In this document: in pieces, positions 37,753 to 51,900 of the stretch
Layout of the letters: each line of letters begins with the position of its first letter
Numbering within the stretch: the stretch's first letter is position 1
Source: Glandiceps talaboti
Taxonomy: Eukaryota > Hemichordata > Enteropneusta > Spengelidae
Assembly (NCBI RefSeq): GCF_964340395.1
Contig: NC_135549.1
Span: 615,501 to 679,500, forward strand
Reading direction: 5' to 3'
Length of the DNA stretch: 64,000 bases
Notes under the pieces: model-generated
The model's database searches: none
What the model was told of the DNA's origin: nothing
Seen by the model: the letters and a program-made list of their open reading frames with translations, nothing else
Position numbers and translations under genes: made by a program

Positions 37753-38053
37753 AGGGGAATGCCACTTCAGGAAATAAAGGTCTTTTTTGATCAACTTTGG
37801 GTTCTAGAGTCATTTCATATTTCACAGAATAATTTCACATCCTGTAAATTTCACATGATAGTCTAGAAATACAAAATTCAAACTCTTTTTCACCTCCATT
37901 GTTCTAGCAGTGGTCAACTGTTGCCTCATGGACCATGCAGACATGAATATGTATCAGATGAACAGTAAATAATTCTAATAAACCCTTAAATTTAAACAGT
38001 TCATGTGAAATGACTTTCAAGAACCCAAAGTGTATGACAGATACATTTTCCCT
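37753..38053. mobile_element. 301-bp MITE with TTAA duplication
   Basis: Flanked by TTAA at 37749-37752 and 38054-38057. Ends aggggaatgcc and (reverse complement of the right end) agggaaaatgt. Subterminal arms ctttgggttctagagtcatt and ctttgggttcttgaaagtca are inverted copies. TTAA duplication is typical of piggyBac-like elements. A second partial copy lies at 23119-23186. Confidence 0.7.
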
Positions 38054-39746
38054 TTAATGATGCCTGTTTGGCTAAAATGTGATATGGCAAAATTGCCTTG
38101 CAAATTTAAAATGTGATGTTTCAAAATTGTCTTCCAAATTTAAAGTCATTGTAAGGTAACATCAGATCTAATTAAGGTCAATGCATACCACAGATACATA
38201 TTCCAGAATGTATAGTTGTGTCTGGTTAGTAAAAAGATGGCTTTTGTAGTGAAATTTCTGTAGCTCAATCTGAAGATAGAGTAATCTGAAATTTGTAGAC
38301 ACAGCTACAGGCAAGTTTGTCCCAGTCACAATACTTGATATTCTTATAGCATGTATAGTGGTTTTCTATTTGTTTACTCCTATTATTCTTGATGTGTCAT
38401 CAGTAGTCTGATGCTATTCCTGAAAATGATTGTTTGTTGTGTCAAAGGACAGAAAGTGGACTGACACTACACCTTAGACAAGAGCAGTGACTCTCCAGAC
38501 AATGTTTTTGTTGACTTAAGGAGAATTAGGGGTGGGTTTAATACAGCACTTCTGGTTGAGACAGGACAATCCTGACAACATTGTCAATACTGTGTGTTTC
38601 CAGCTGTACAGACCTGAAGACTAAACCTATATAACTAAGGTGTTGCCTTCATGTTGATTGAATGATCAAGTATTCATATTACTGCAAATTACAAAAATCT
38701 CATTGTTTGCTAAATTCAAGCCAGTCCAGGTTCCAAAAAAAAAGCAATGATGGGATACTGGTGATACATCTGTGTTGTTGAAGCTGACAGACTCTTTTTA
38801 GAGTTTGCCCATTTATCATGAAACAACATGGCCTCTTTTAGGTGATACATGTAGTAGCTCATCACCCTACCCTGCACCCCCCCCCCCCCCCCCCCCCCGG
38901 AGATCTGTGAGAATTGAAAGATTCTCCGGCTCAAGAGTACACAAAGAGAAATGGATTGCAGCATAGATTCCAATCTGATTAAAGTATGAGGTGGTGAATA
39001 CATCTCCATTTCTTTATCTACCTCTATTTCCTTTGTTTATTGTCGTTTGTTTCGATGTTATTGTTCCAAATGGCAATCACTCTGGGAACAATAACATCAT
39101 AAACAAACAGCAATACATAGCAAATAGAGGTAAATAAAGAAATCCAACCATGTAACCATATCAGATTTGAATCAGACTTTGTAGATTCTAAAGCATACAC
39201 AACATAGTATGACATCTACACATTAGCAAATACTGACAATATTGCTGAAATAAATGAGTCACAGTCGTCAATATAAACACAAATACATTTTATTTTATTG
39301 CATGTTCAGCCAGTGCCATACTAAGGCAAAGACTAGAAATACAAAGAATATATGGAGAGAACAAGAATGATGAATGAAGACTATTATTTCATATTTCCAT
39401 GCACATCAAGTTCTAACGTTCTAAACAATAAAAAAAGCTGACCTTCCCATTGAGACATTGTGGACAGGTTGTACTGAGAGTATTAAGTTAATGGTAAAAA
39501 CAATCAATTTGGCTGCTTTTTACAGCACACCGTGTAGAAATGTGAAATTTGGCACTAATTTACAGAATGTTGAAATGTCTGGCATATTGTTAAGTTTCTT
39601 CTCACTAAACTATGGCAGTGTGGATAGGTGGACTTCTTTTTCCCATTGCCTATTATCAATTTTTTTTTTTCATTTTTAAAAGTTTTTATACTCTCATGTA
39701 CACACTTCTGTAACCTTTGACCAATCAAAATGAAACACACGGGAAG
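38054..39746. other. Intergenic, nothing recognised apart from a C-run
   Basis: Unique sequence, with a poly-C run at about 38878-38898 that could be hard to sequence. AATAAA on the - strand near 39287-39297 could be a distal VGLL4 poly(A) signal (inference). Confidence 0.45.
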
Positions 39747-39780
39747 GTTTCCATGGCGACAATATTGTTGCCATGGTAAC
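39747..39780. promoter_or_regulatory. Two tandem RFX-type X-box motifs
   Basis: gttgccatggtaac (39767-39780) is a perfect palindromic X-box (GTTGCC-AT-GGTAAC). A weaker copy gtttccatggcgac lies exactly 20 bp upstream. The whole block ccatggcgacaatattgttg-ccatgg is nearly a 26-bp palindrome. Binding by RFX factors is known for this motif in animals; function here is inference. Confidence 0.5.
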
Positions 39781-41640
39781 CAGTACTGATTGCATCTTTG
39801 ACCCACCTACACCAAATATTTTGATTTTCATATATGTACAGCACTAGTGTGAATATGATGAACTGATTATGGTGCATTACTAGAAGTCAGTTATGATAGA
39901 AAGGTAGTGTCTTTTTATATCTGTCAAATGCACAATTTTTGTATTTCCAATCAGAAAAAGTAGCCACATATTGATTGTATCTGATACTGATAATGACTAA
40001 GAGGAATTATGTAACAAACTGGTCATCTCTCTAAATTAAACCAATCTTGATTATGTTGAACAGTCTAGTCTAATTGTGTCAACTAGAACCAAACCAAGAC
40101 TAACTTTTGTATCTGATGAATTCCTTTCTTTCATACCAGACAATCAACCACAATGTCCATACAGAAAACTTGGATATGACGTGAAAAACTCAAAAAACTA
40201 ATGAATGATTTAATGTACAAATGCAATGAATCTTCCTGTGAAAACTGTCACAAAAAAATAATGATATAATATTGTCCTATACCTCTTGCTCAAAACAATG
40301 AACAAAATTATTTACAAATAGAACCACTCAGCTTTCTCTATAGTGAAACTCATCTTTCTCCCCCAAAAGTTTAAGTCGTGACAAATAAGTGTGAAGATAG
40401 TGTATTTTAGCTGGAAGTATCTCCCAGCTATGATAAAACAAAGGATCATCTTTGGTAAAATTACAACTTTTTTTTAAATCATCATCTGATAAGTCCTAAA
40501 TACAAAATGTATTTATAAAGTTCATTCTCTAGAAGAAAAAAAGAAAGTAGAAATTACAGAACTTGACCAATAATCTCAGTCCTGCTCAAATCATTGTCAG
40601 TCTAAAAATGAGTGATGGATTGTTGTCAGTGATGACAGCCATTTTGTGTTGTCGAGAATGCATTCTGAATGTCAATTTTTGAATTTCATACCTTAGCAAA
40701 CTGAATTGGGCTGCCTATCAAAAGCTGTGAGCTTTGAAAGCTAAGTTGTACATCTTGAGTGTGTCTGTATAGTATGCCTATCGGGACACATACTATGGTC
40801 AATCTGATTCGCAGAAATCTAAAACAAACGACACTAAAGTGATAGAATAGAGGTACATAAAGAAATGTAGCCGTTTTCTCAACATCAGATATTAATCAGA
40901 TTGTAGCGGCATGAATGTCAAATCTTACAGACTAGTCACAAGTCTGTCCACCAACATCTACAACTTTACTACATGTATTTAAATGTTAGTCTTTAATGAT
41001 CAAAGAAATTTTGAAAATTCTTCCAAACAGGTGTAGGACAGTAACTCAAAAATTTGAAATGCTAGACCCATGCATCACCATGACAATCACCTCTGACATC
41101 CATCACAAAGTCAAGAGATAAAAAAGATGATAGATTTCAGAAAAAGGATATTTCAGCAAAACTGTTGAAGAAATATAAAATAACAATGTCAAGCCAGATA
41201 TACAAGTATGTCAATTCTGTTACATGCAGGAGGAAAACATGTTTGATAAATCTTTCTGTTTAACTATTTGCTAAGAGAGAATATGTGAATGACAACTCAC
41301 TGATAGAAGGTAAATTCTGATTTGCAAAAACATTACATGTATTGCTTTGGTGTGCTAAAACACTAAATATGCTGTTATTGTTAAAGTGATTGTAAATATA
41401 CAGTCAAACTCTGTGACTCATGTATGCTAAGCTGTGGAATCAGGCTATTTCATGATGACAACTTTCCATAGCAGTGTCAGTCAATCACAGGCTTGTCAAC
41501 TGTTACCTAGGTTACAGGACTTTTGGCCTAACCAATCTCTCTCATTTATGACCCCTGCTAATGTAACTCATGGTTCATCATTTGTTCCAGCAACCAACAA
41601 TTTGACAGTAACAATGTCTACACTGTAAGCTAGACAATGT
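39781..41640. other. Region downstream of VGLL4, nothing recognised
   Basis: Unique AT-rich sequence. It could include a long VGLL4 3' UTR, but no feature proves it. Confidence 0.4.
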
Positions 41641-41649
41641 CATCTCTAT

Positions 41650-41806
41650 CAGATGACTGCATTTTCATCCAATCAGATATTGATGCTTTTATCCAATCAG
41701 GTTTCTGCATTTCTATTCAATCAGCTTTTTGTCTTACTATCCAATCAGATTTCTTTATTTCTATCCAATCAGATTTCTGTACTTTTATCCAGTCAGATCT
41801 AACCAA
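41650..41806. repeat. Degenerate short tandem repeat, about 24-bp unit, 6-7 copies
   Basis: atccaatcagatttctgtat-like units. The repeated ccaatcag includes a CCAAT box core, but the spacing is that of a decaying minisatellite. Confidence 0.75.
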
Positions 41807-42975
41807 TCAGCATTGGTGTATCTAACACTGAGGACAGTGTACTTGTGTACTGCCATACCATACTCCTTTATTTGGTACAAACTGTGGTTCCTTCATGATA
41901 GCTGTTTGATTCCACCACTTAGCCAGAGTTCACCGGATAGTCTAGCTAGTGTATTTTATATTGTGATCTATGCCATCGAAAGTCACCCTGATATTGTATC
42001 ATCACCTCTACGTAATCAAACTTAAACATTTTATTTTCTTCTCAAAATATATACCATCAGAGAAATGAATACAACACAATATTGGCAAAGTTTTTTTGTT
42101 TTTTTTAAGTATCATACAATTGCTGTTTCTAACACACTCAAGCGTTTGATAATAAAATTGTGTGATTACTTTAAACATAGGAAACCTTATGCTTGTATAA
42201 GTCTTATTTTGCATACCACAAACCGTGGCCATCTTTCACTCTGTCTTCATCAAATAAAATATACTGTATAAAATGAACAAAAACATCAGTTACTTTGAGA
42301 GAACAACATTCAATGTTGCCTACTCTTTTTCTTATCCTGAAAAATCTGAAGAAGAAAAAAAACAAGTATAAGAACTCTTGAGACTCTGATAAAACATTCA
42401 TTCTATATTCTTGAAACTTTGTATGTAAACTTTTAAATATTCAACTTGGTCCACTAAGAAAACCATTGTCCCCCACCCACTACCCCTACCATTGTCCCCC
42501 ACCCACTACCCCTCCCCTCCCAAGACAAATCAAATTCCTGACTTTAAAACAACTCTGTTTGATTGTCCATTACACCTGCCTATTTTCTAAGTTTTTGATA
42601 TTTTTTTTTCCTGAAAAGTGAAAAAGAAATGTACTTTTTTGTTCAATCTGTGCAAAGTGTGAAGATAGAAGGTGATGATAGAAAACAATGGGTACAAGTT
42701 ATTGCCACTAACTACAATTCTCCAACCTCAGATATATTTCACCAGCCCTGGACCATACTCTATTTTGAGATACTTGGGTCGTTGTATCTAATTCACAGGG
42801 GAGTCTGGCCACTAAGCTGATATTTCACAACTACAAATGGAGAACTCTATGACTACTACAGAACCAAGGACCTGTTTTAAGAATTGTTTTGTGGGACAAT
42901 GGTCTTCGTTAGTGGTCCATGTTTTAGATACAGTCTCTTATAAATGATAAGTTTATATGTGGTAACTATATATAT
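41807..42975 (-). other. VGLL4: Likely proximal VGLL4 3' UTR
   Basis: Directly downstream of the VGLL4 stop on the - strand. AATAAA (read on -) occurs near 42030-42035. It contains a CCCCCACCCACTACCCCT duplication at about 42470-42515. No coding signal. Confidence 0.35.
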
Positions 42976-43226
42976 TTATATTGAAACCATGGATCTCTGA
43001 ATGTTCACATGATTAGTGGGTTTGGATGCTGTTGACTGCGGCTCATGATTTTGGTTGTTATCATCTTGAAGTTTGAGCCATTTTTCTCCGAGTGCCTGTG
43101 CAAAGTGATCGTCAACTGTGCCTGTGATACTGATTGCATTGGATGGTTTAGAGGACCAGTATTCCTCTTTGTAATCTTCACCAAGACTTCTCCTGAAATG
43201 TTCATCAATAGCTGGATCACACATAC
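42976..43226 (-). CDS. VGLL4: VGLL4 last exon, tandem Tondu domains
   Basis: Acceptor gttatag, then GMCDPAIDEHFRRSLGEDYK. A short spacer precedes ISITGTVDDHFAQALGEKWL and KLQDDN. Both (V/I)DxHFxxxLG cores that contact TEAD are intact, and their spacing is that of VGLL4 and Drosophila Tgi rather than single-TDU VGLL1-3. A polar tail of about 30 residues rich in Asn, Gln and Ser follows before taa. Confidence 0.97.
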
Positions 43227-45884
43227 CTATAACAAATCAATACCAGAAAAAATTAGAACAAAAACTCAAAGGAGTACCAATACTACCATATATACATATA
43301 AGTTATGCTTGATGTAACTCATACAATGTCCATCAAAACCTAAACTTTACTGTTATTTGGAGGAAATACTAAGAAAGTTTCCAAGCACACGTTTTTGTAG
43401 ACTTCATGCTAGTGACAGATTGACAACAGAATTTGGAGGAATTACTATGAAAGTTTCCAAGCACACGTTTTTGTAGACTTCATGCTAGTGACAGATTGAC
43501 AACAGAATTTGGAGGAATTACTATGAAAGTTTCCAAGCACACGTTTTTGTAGACTTCATGCTAGTGACAGATTGACAACAGAATTTGGAGGAATTACTAT
43601 GAAAGTTTCCAAGCACACGTTTTTGTAGACTTCATGCTAGTGACAGATTGACAACAGAATTTGGAGGAATTACTATGAAAGTTTCCAAGCACACGTTTTT
43701 GTAGACTTCATGCTAGTGACAGATTGACAACAGAATTTGGAGGAATTACTATGCAAATTTTATAAGCCAGTATTTTCGTTGTAGAATTGCATGCTACTGC
43801 ATACCTGTCGGACAGGTAACTTCTCTCCTACAGTTGCCATTTTTATTGACAATTAACTCACTTCCATCTCTTCCTGCTGTAAGATTTGCAATGTTTTCAC
43901 GTGTCTGTGGTGGTGGTGCACACGCAATCACTGACGGCCTCATCATTTGTTGTGAATTGGTTGTCATGGTAAATCCTGTGTGGTTGTTGTTTGTGGTGAC
44001 TGTGTTTACTGCTCTTTCTGTTGTGGGTTCAACAATAGCTGCTTCTGGTAATGTCGTCATGTTTGGTAGACAGTTAGCATTTGGGTATTCTTTCACTGTT
44101 GTCAAAACTCTGCAAAAACATACATAAAAAGAAATAATTCACATTTGACACTTTATAATATTACACCGTCATAAATATCCACCTAAAATGGACAGTTAAA
44201 AATAGACATACTACTGCTTTCAATACTTTTTGTGAACTCAATAACTATTGAGTGTCTTATAATTAAAGTATGTGATAACTGTAGAGTGTCTTACATGTAA
44301 GCCTCTCCTCTCTCTCTGAAAGTAGAGAAAGTGGAATACAATCATTAGAAATTATGATGACAGGGTATACATGTACATGGAGTCTTGTTTATCATTACCA
44401 TGACAACAGTCACGGAATTTAGAAATGTACCTCAATAATAGAAATTCCCATCATGAAGAAACACTTTCCTTACACTTGAATAAAGTAAGGTTAAAATGTT
44501 TTGTAGTATCTATTACATTATACATCTGACACACCATATTTTACCTCTTCTTACTGTCAGACACAAAATGTTGCGGTAATCCTACTTATCAAGATGACCA
44601 ATTCTGAAGAAAGTAAACCTGGTAGAAGACAATAGCTGTGACAGATAAAACAGATTACAAGACATCGATCATGAAAGTGAAGTACATCAAGTATGCAATC
44701 GTCAGTCTGCCAACGACTCCTTCAAACCTACATCAAACAGCTCCACTGCTCTCTCTATACAATACCGATCTCTTTCAAAACATACATTTCATGTCCTCCA
44801 AAAATACCAGCACACCCGAGCCAATTGGTAAGAACATTGTAGACATTCTATTCCCACAGACTGATAGCAGGCCGGCTAGAACCTGAGCTACAAACATTTG
44901 GATACTTGGCTTCACATTACAGGCGTCCCAGCTTTGTGTCTACACCCCCAGTGAAAACCATCACTATTTGCACTCATTGTGAAAATAAATGAAGGGATAA
45001 TTTTACAAAGGGAAACAGGCTAGAACTAACAAAGTTTATTTCCAAATATTTCATAACACCATTACCACAGTTTCTTTTGCAGGTCCCCGGAGTGTATCTT
45101 CATCCCACATATAATAGCATAATTTGAAGTTATCTTTCAGCTTTATCTATATAGGAACATATCCCCTAAGCAGATAATTGATAGATAAATACCATATGTC
45201 TTATTGGTATTCACTGCATGCATACAACTGTAACATGACCAACTTCAGTGCTACATATTATGCTTTCATTATCAATATTTTGTAGTCAAACAGCCATACC
45301 TATCAAATCACAAAGAAAATGTCCAATTTAATATTTCCTTTCATCATCACCAGGGTTTCAATCCCTGGTTCATTTGTATTCAATGCGTATTTTCAGCCAT
45401 TTTCTATACCTAATCTACAATCCTTATCCAAACTGGACATTTCATGTTTGGAATTTTTATTAAGGTTATGATAAAAGTAAGTAAAAATGTACCAACTTCT
45501 CTGAGCTTTTTACAACGTTTCCATCCCAAAGTTATGGTTACATGTATAGAAAATGTTAACTGTTATCAAGTTTTACCATGTCCTTGCACAATTGCAAAGC
45601 AAAATCCCTATCTAGGATTTCACAAGTGATTAGTCTCACCTAGGTTTTATCATCTCTATTTCAAGACTCAGATTGAAGCCTTGGTTCCAGGTTACAAGTA
45701 CTTTTTCTTGCAATTTCTTTATGGGAACAAGTATATGAGATATATTGTTTATGATGTGATGTATGTAACTGTAGATGAAATTAATGATTTGTGCCGCTTC
45801 AGACTGTCACATTCAGACAGACACATACACAAACATACATACACATACACACAGACACACATGCACAGACAGACAGACAGACAG

Positions 45885-45915
<31 letters not shown>

Positions 45916-48900
45916 TATATACATACATGTACTTACATACATACATATGACTGGTAATGCATAGATTATATTGATCAATAAATTAACAATAAAGTTGCCA
46001 GCAATATCCACACCGCTGCTTACGATGTCAGCAGTCAATGCCTTGGCAATAATTCTTGTCTTTGAGTCACATACTTCTACAGTCTGTAAACTATTAGTGT
46101 AAATAAACAATGACAACTCAATGCCATACATACATTGGCATACACGAAAAAGAACACTGGAGATGTCTATCCAAACCCAAAGCAGTGTAGTACACACATG
46201 TGCATCACAAGGTCTATGGACTTCAACAGATTTTAAGACCACCCTCACTCTCTCATGTACAGTTGCAAGCAACTAAAACGTAAAGTTAAACGTAACCATT
46301 CTTTTAATACATGTATAGGAAATTCTACTAATAGTACTATTTCATTATTTTTAAAACCCTTATTAAACAATTCTAATTTTTTGTGAAAAAATCCAAATAA
46401 AAGACACATGGGGGTAGGGAAGATGTACAATAAATGTACTGACCAATGGACAGCAGATACCAAAGCACACTTCATCAGACAGTGAGTGTGTCTTATTTTC
46501 ACACTTCTGACAGCTACTGGTGATATCAGGTTAAATAAATCGACTGGATTCAACCATACACAATAATCTTTCCATTTGTATCAACCAAATCTTGATTGCT
46601 GAGTCACCATACATATATGCTAAGAGTTCTGACCAACAATCTTGTGCAACTCCAAACATTTCAACCACTGTCTATTGACCTAAAGGGCCTCAGAACTTAA
46701 GAGAAGTTAAGCCTGAGAAACTTAAGTCACGTCAGGAATGAGAAGCTGCTAATACAGTACATAGAATCACAAATAGTTGACATAGTGAGCTGTGCTCTCT
46801 AATGATCCTTAACACAACTAAGTCACACCCTGCTGAAATACTGTCTTGAACTGTGTACTTTCATGGAGTCATGTTATACATACAGACAATACCGTACCTG
46901 TGAAGGCCAGGCCACGAAGTCTGGAGATACTCAGGTTATCAAGAAGATGTGGTGTTGATAATGACACAGGACAGACAACAGACAGACAGGCAGATAAGAA
47001 ACTCTTGAAGATTGACAACAGATAGAGGAACTTAGGGCTGGTTCAAGATGATTGGGAGAATGTCATGAGATTGGAAAGCTGAGGGTGTGCCAAAATAAAT
47101 AGATTGAGGTCAAGGAGATGGGCCAGAGTGCATAGATACATGGAGAAGTTCTAGAGCAGTCATGGGGTGGGGGTGGGGGTCAAAGTAAGGGAAGGGAGTT
47201 ATTGTTACAGTAGGATATACAGTAAAAGGATACATCATGTGAGAAGGGCTAGAGCAGTCATCCGGGTCCAGAGTAGGGGAAGGGAGTTATTCAACTTATT
47301 GTACCACTATTAAACAGTAGGATAGGATACAATAAATACTCTGATCAAAGTTTTTGTATGATTTAACAATTATGAGGTTTACTTCTTGTGTTAAAAGATA
47401 CCACATACACTAATATCATCCGTGAGTATACTTATTTTGTTTTGAGGTGTAATAACACCAAATAACCTCCCAGAAAGAATCTGATAGAAATTACCACTGC
47501 ATATTATACCACACATATTATGCATGTATATAAGAGAATAGCTAAGACATAGCTTGGTTAGTATATTGTAGATAAAGGCATTCCTAGCATTGCCCTGGCA
47601 AAAATAGTTCAATCAGTGTTAAGAGTTGACCTTGGTTAGTCTCATCACACAGAACTAATATATTGACAACAGTCATCTACTAACTATGTATCAAGTATAT
47701 GTCACATCTACATTATTAATCTATTGCCATTCTGAAATGAGTTGAAAATGGTAGATTCCAATGTACACGCTACTGGTGCCTTTAATTTGAAAAAAAAAAC
47801 CACTATGGTGATCAATATTGCTCTAAAAATTGAACCAAAGATTATATATTTATAAGTTTGGACATGTTTAAATTAGGATCTTGTGTTTATTCACTGTTGT
47901 TGCCTTATTCATCAATATGGCATTATAGTTTGCCATTATATAGAAAATATTGGAACTGCAAGAATGATAGATTTCACACCCTCCATATATGAGCTTGAAT
48001 AAATTTTAAACTTAGAAAACCTTTGATCATTATCCAGCATATCCATCACCTTGACAAAAATTTTCCTTTCAAAACTTCTCTATTTTTTTTAAATGCAGAA
48101 TTCAATAATTTTGACATTCATGTCTCTTCATGATTGTTCTAGCATGCTCAAGGTGGTCTATATACTGTGTGTGTGTCCAGACAAGAATAATGTGAACAAT
48201 GTTAAAGTCTCAAATTGAGGATGATGTAAAACCCAAACTCTAGCAGCATGCAGTACGATTGCCACATTCTCAGCATGTTTTGGTGTCAACACACTTTTAA
48301 ACAAGACTCTCCACTCTCCTATTAAGTTAAACAGTGCTTTGTTAACATATGCTTTAATTTCTTTCGGTGTGGCATTGCACCAGTTTACTTAATGGCCTAA
48401 TATGACAACATTGCAGCCATATAGTCTTGGTGATAATCATATCTCAGTGTATCATCGCTCTGCCCAGGTTAAAGTTTATGTGTCTGTTTGTGTATATGTA
48501 CAGCTGCACCATGTAGTAGACTAGGGGAATTCTACAGCTGCTTGAGTCGCTTTCCTTCCATCCATTTCTACATGTATAGCCAGGGTAGTCATTTCTATGC
48601 TTGATATCCTATGTTTACATTACAGACAGATAGAATGCAAGGGCGACTGTCAACTATTTGTCATTGCTAGGAGGCAAATTGTCTCATTATACTGTGCACA
48701 GAGAAAAATGTACTTCATCTTGACAATGTTACTAGCATCCTTGTAATGTGGTAACTCTGCTAAATCTCAGCTCAGTTTGCACAGTGCAGTCGCATAGCTT
48801 TAACAGATACTGGAATACTCAATGTCCATGGTCATCAACTTCAACTTTCACCAGGACCAACATACATAGACATTCCACAATCATCAGTTTCACTTGTAGT

Positions 48901-51900
48901 ACATAGTATGACTTCTACACGGGTACAATCACTCCAAGCAAAATCAACTTTCAAAGTCAATGTGACTATAAAACCTCTCACTACAATACATATCTGCTAT
49001 TCAGCTTTTCAACTTTGATAATTTCTTCTGCATAACTTCGGTACATTCATTCCCTGGGGCAGAAAAATTCATTCCCTGGGGCAGAAAAATTATCTGTTTG
49101 AATACAGCTTTAAAGAAAACATCCATCTTTTCTAAAATATTTTGTGCAGAGGCAAGTTAAACTTGCAGGAATAGCAAATTATTACATAAGAATCTGTCAT
49201 TACTTATTCTTTTGGTTACAAAAGTTTCCTTTTTTTGAAACAAATAGGACACATTCTCAGCAAAGTAAGACAAGATAAGATAAGATAAGATGTAACTTTA
49301 TTACAACCGAATAGTAAATTGAGGGTATATAAGTGTAATAAAGACATTAGAGAACATTACAATGAAATAGGCTAATGTTATAAGTATATAATTAAGTTAA
49401 ACAATTTTCATGATAAATATTTTCATGAATTTAGAGACACACAGAGAGCAATTATAATCTTTTTGTTTTGATTACATTATAAATTTAAATTACTTTCTTT
49501 TCTATTCTATTGAATTCTGAATTGATATTATAACTGACACTAAATAATTTATCTCTTTGCTTTGTATATAGTTTGCAATGTATCAAATGATGTTCTTCGT
49601 CTTGTATTGTATTACAATTTTTATGTAGTCTATTTTCAGTTGGAGTTTTGGGTAGTGTGTGGCTTGAATCCCTTCTCAATTGCAAGACTATTGCAGCTTA
49701 TCCTGAATTGTGCTAATGTTTTGATGTGTTGTCTATCATTGATAACTGTTATGTGTTTTCTGGTGCCAGTGAATGTTTGTAGGTATTGTATGAACACAAC
49801 TTTTCATTTTCACGTCTATTATCTATATTCCCTCTGTTACAGTAGTATTCTTTTACTGAAGTGTAGCATTCTTGTTTTGTTATATTAGTGATAATGTTAT
49901 GATTGCATACTTTTATATTGCATTCTAGAGATGGAAGCCACTTTCCTGTGTATGTGTATGTGTATGTGTTAGGAATGCACATACAATACATGTACCAGTC
50001 ACCTCAGAGAGATATTACAATACAATGTGTATGTGTTAGGAATGCACATACATGTACCAGTCACCTCAGAGAAAGATATTACAATACAATGTGTATGTGT
50101 TAGGAATGCACATACATGTACCAGTCACCTCAGAGAGAGGTATTACAATACAATGTGTATGTGTTAGGAATGCACATATGTGTACCTGTCACCTGAGAGA
50201 GATATTACAATACAATGTGTATGTGTTAGGAATGCACATACATGTACCAGTCACCTCAGAGAAAGATATTACAATACAATGTGTATGTGTTAGGAATGCA
50301 CATATGTGTACCTGTCACCTCAGAGAGATATTACAATACAATGTGTATGTGTTAGGAATGCACATACATGTACCAGTCACCTCAGAGAGAGATATTACAA
50401 TACAATGTGTATGTGTTAGGAATGCACATACATGTACCAGTCACCTCAGAGAGAGATATTACAATACAATGTGTATGTGTTAGGAATGCACATATGTGTA
50501 CCAGTCACCTCAGAGAGAGATATTACAATACAATGTGTATGTGTTAGGAAAGCACATACATGTACCAGTCACCTCAGAGAGAGATATTACAATACAATGT
50601 GTATGTGTTAGGAATGCACATACGTGTACCAGTCACCTCAGAGAGAGATATTACAATACAATGTGTATGTGTTAGGAAAGCACATACATGTACCAGTCAC
50701 CTCAGAGAGAGATATTACAATACAACATGTAATAACTGAAATGCATCATAAACAGACTCCGTTATATCTTTCATTCATTCCCAATAAAAAATATTGAAAA
50801 TATACATGTACGTGATACTTTCTAATCTAAGAGTGACATGAAATAGCAGAATGTACTAACGTTTTGATAAATTCTAAACCTAAGTCACCTTCACCATAGC
50901 ACCAGACATGTTAATAAACAAGAAGTCAACAGTCTCCCAAATTAAAACCTGACAGGAGTCAATACTTGGAATTTGCTTTTAATCTCATGCTATGGATATA
51001 GGTATCCTCAAGGTCATTAGATGAGCTCATGGTCATGGTATCCATGACCTTGGCTGTTGGAATCCAGTTCACATGAATACTGTTGATGATGAAACCTTAG
51101 AATGTTTGTGAAATGACTCCAGAGGTTTTAAACACTAATATGTTCTCAGCTTTCAAATTAATCTCTATTTATTTTTCTGTCTGACACAGTCACACATGAA
51201 CTCTGCAGGCCTATGAATACCTGACATTACCATATTCCCAGTTTATAACATTTAGTTACCCATGATTCTGTCTGACACAGTCACACATGAACTCTGCAGG
51301 CCTATGAATACCTGACATTACCATATTCCCAGTTTATAACATTCAGTTACCCATGATTCTGTCTGACACAGTCACACATGAACTCTGCAGGCCTATGAAT
51401 ACCTGACATTACCATATTCCCAGTTTATGACATTCAATTACCCATAATTCTGTCTGACACAGTCACACATGAACTCTGCAGGCCTATGAATACCTGACAT
51501 TACCATATTCCCAGTTTATGACATTCACTTACCCATGATTCTGTCTGACACAGTCACACATGAACTCTGCAGGACTATGAATACCTGACATTACCATATT
51601 CCCAGTTTATGACATTCAGTTACCCATAATTCTGTCTGACACAGTCACACATGAACTCTGCAGGCCTATGAATACCTGACATTACCATATTCCTAGTTTA
51701 TGACATTCAGTTACCCATAATTCTGTCTGACACAGTCACACATGAACTCTGCAGGCCTATGAATACCTGACATTACCATATTCCCAGTTTATGACATTCA
51801 GTTACCCGTGATTTTGTCTGACAGTCACACATTAACTCTGCAGACCTATGAATAGCTGGCATTACCTTCTTCCCAGTTATAGTATCCCACAGTTACCCAT

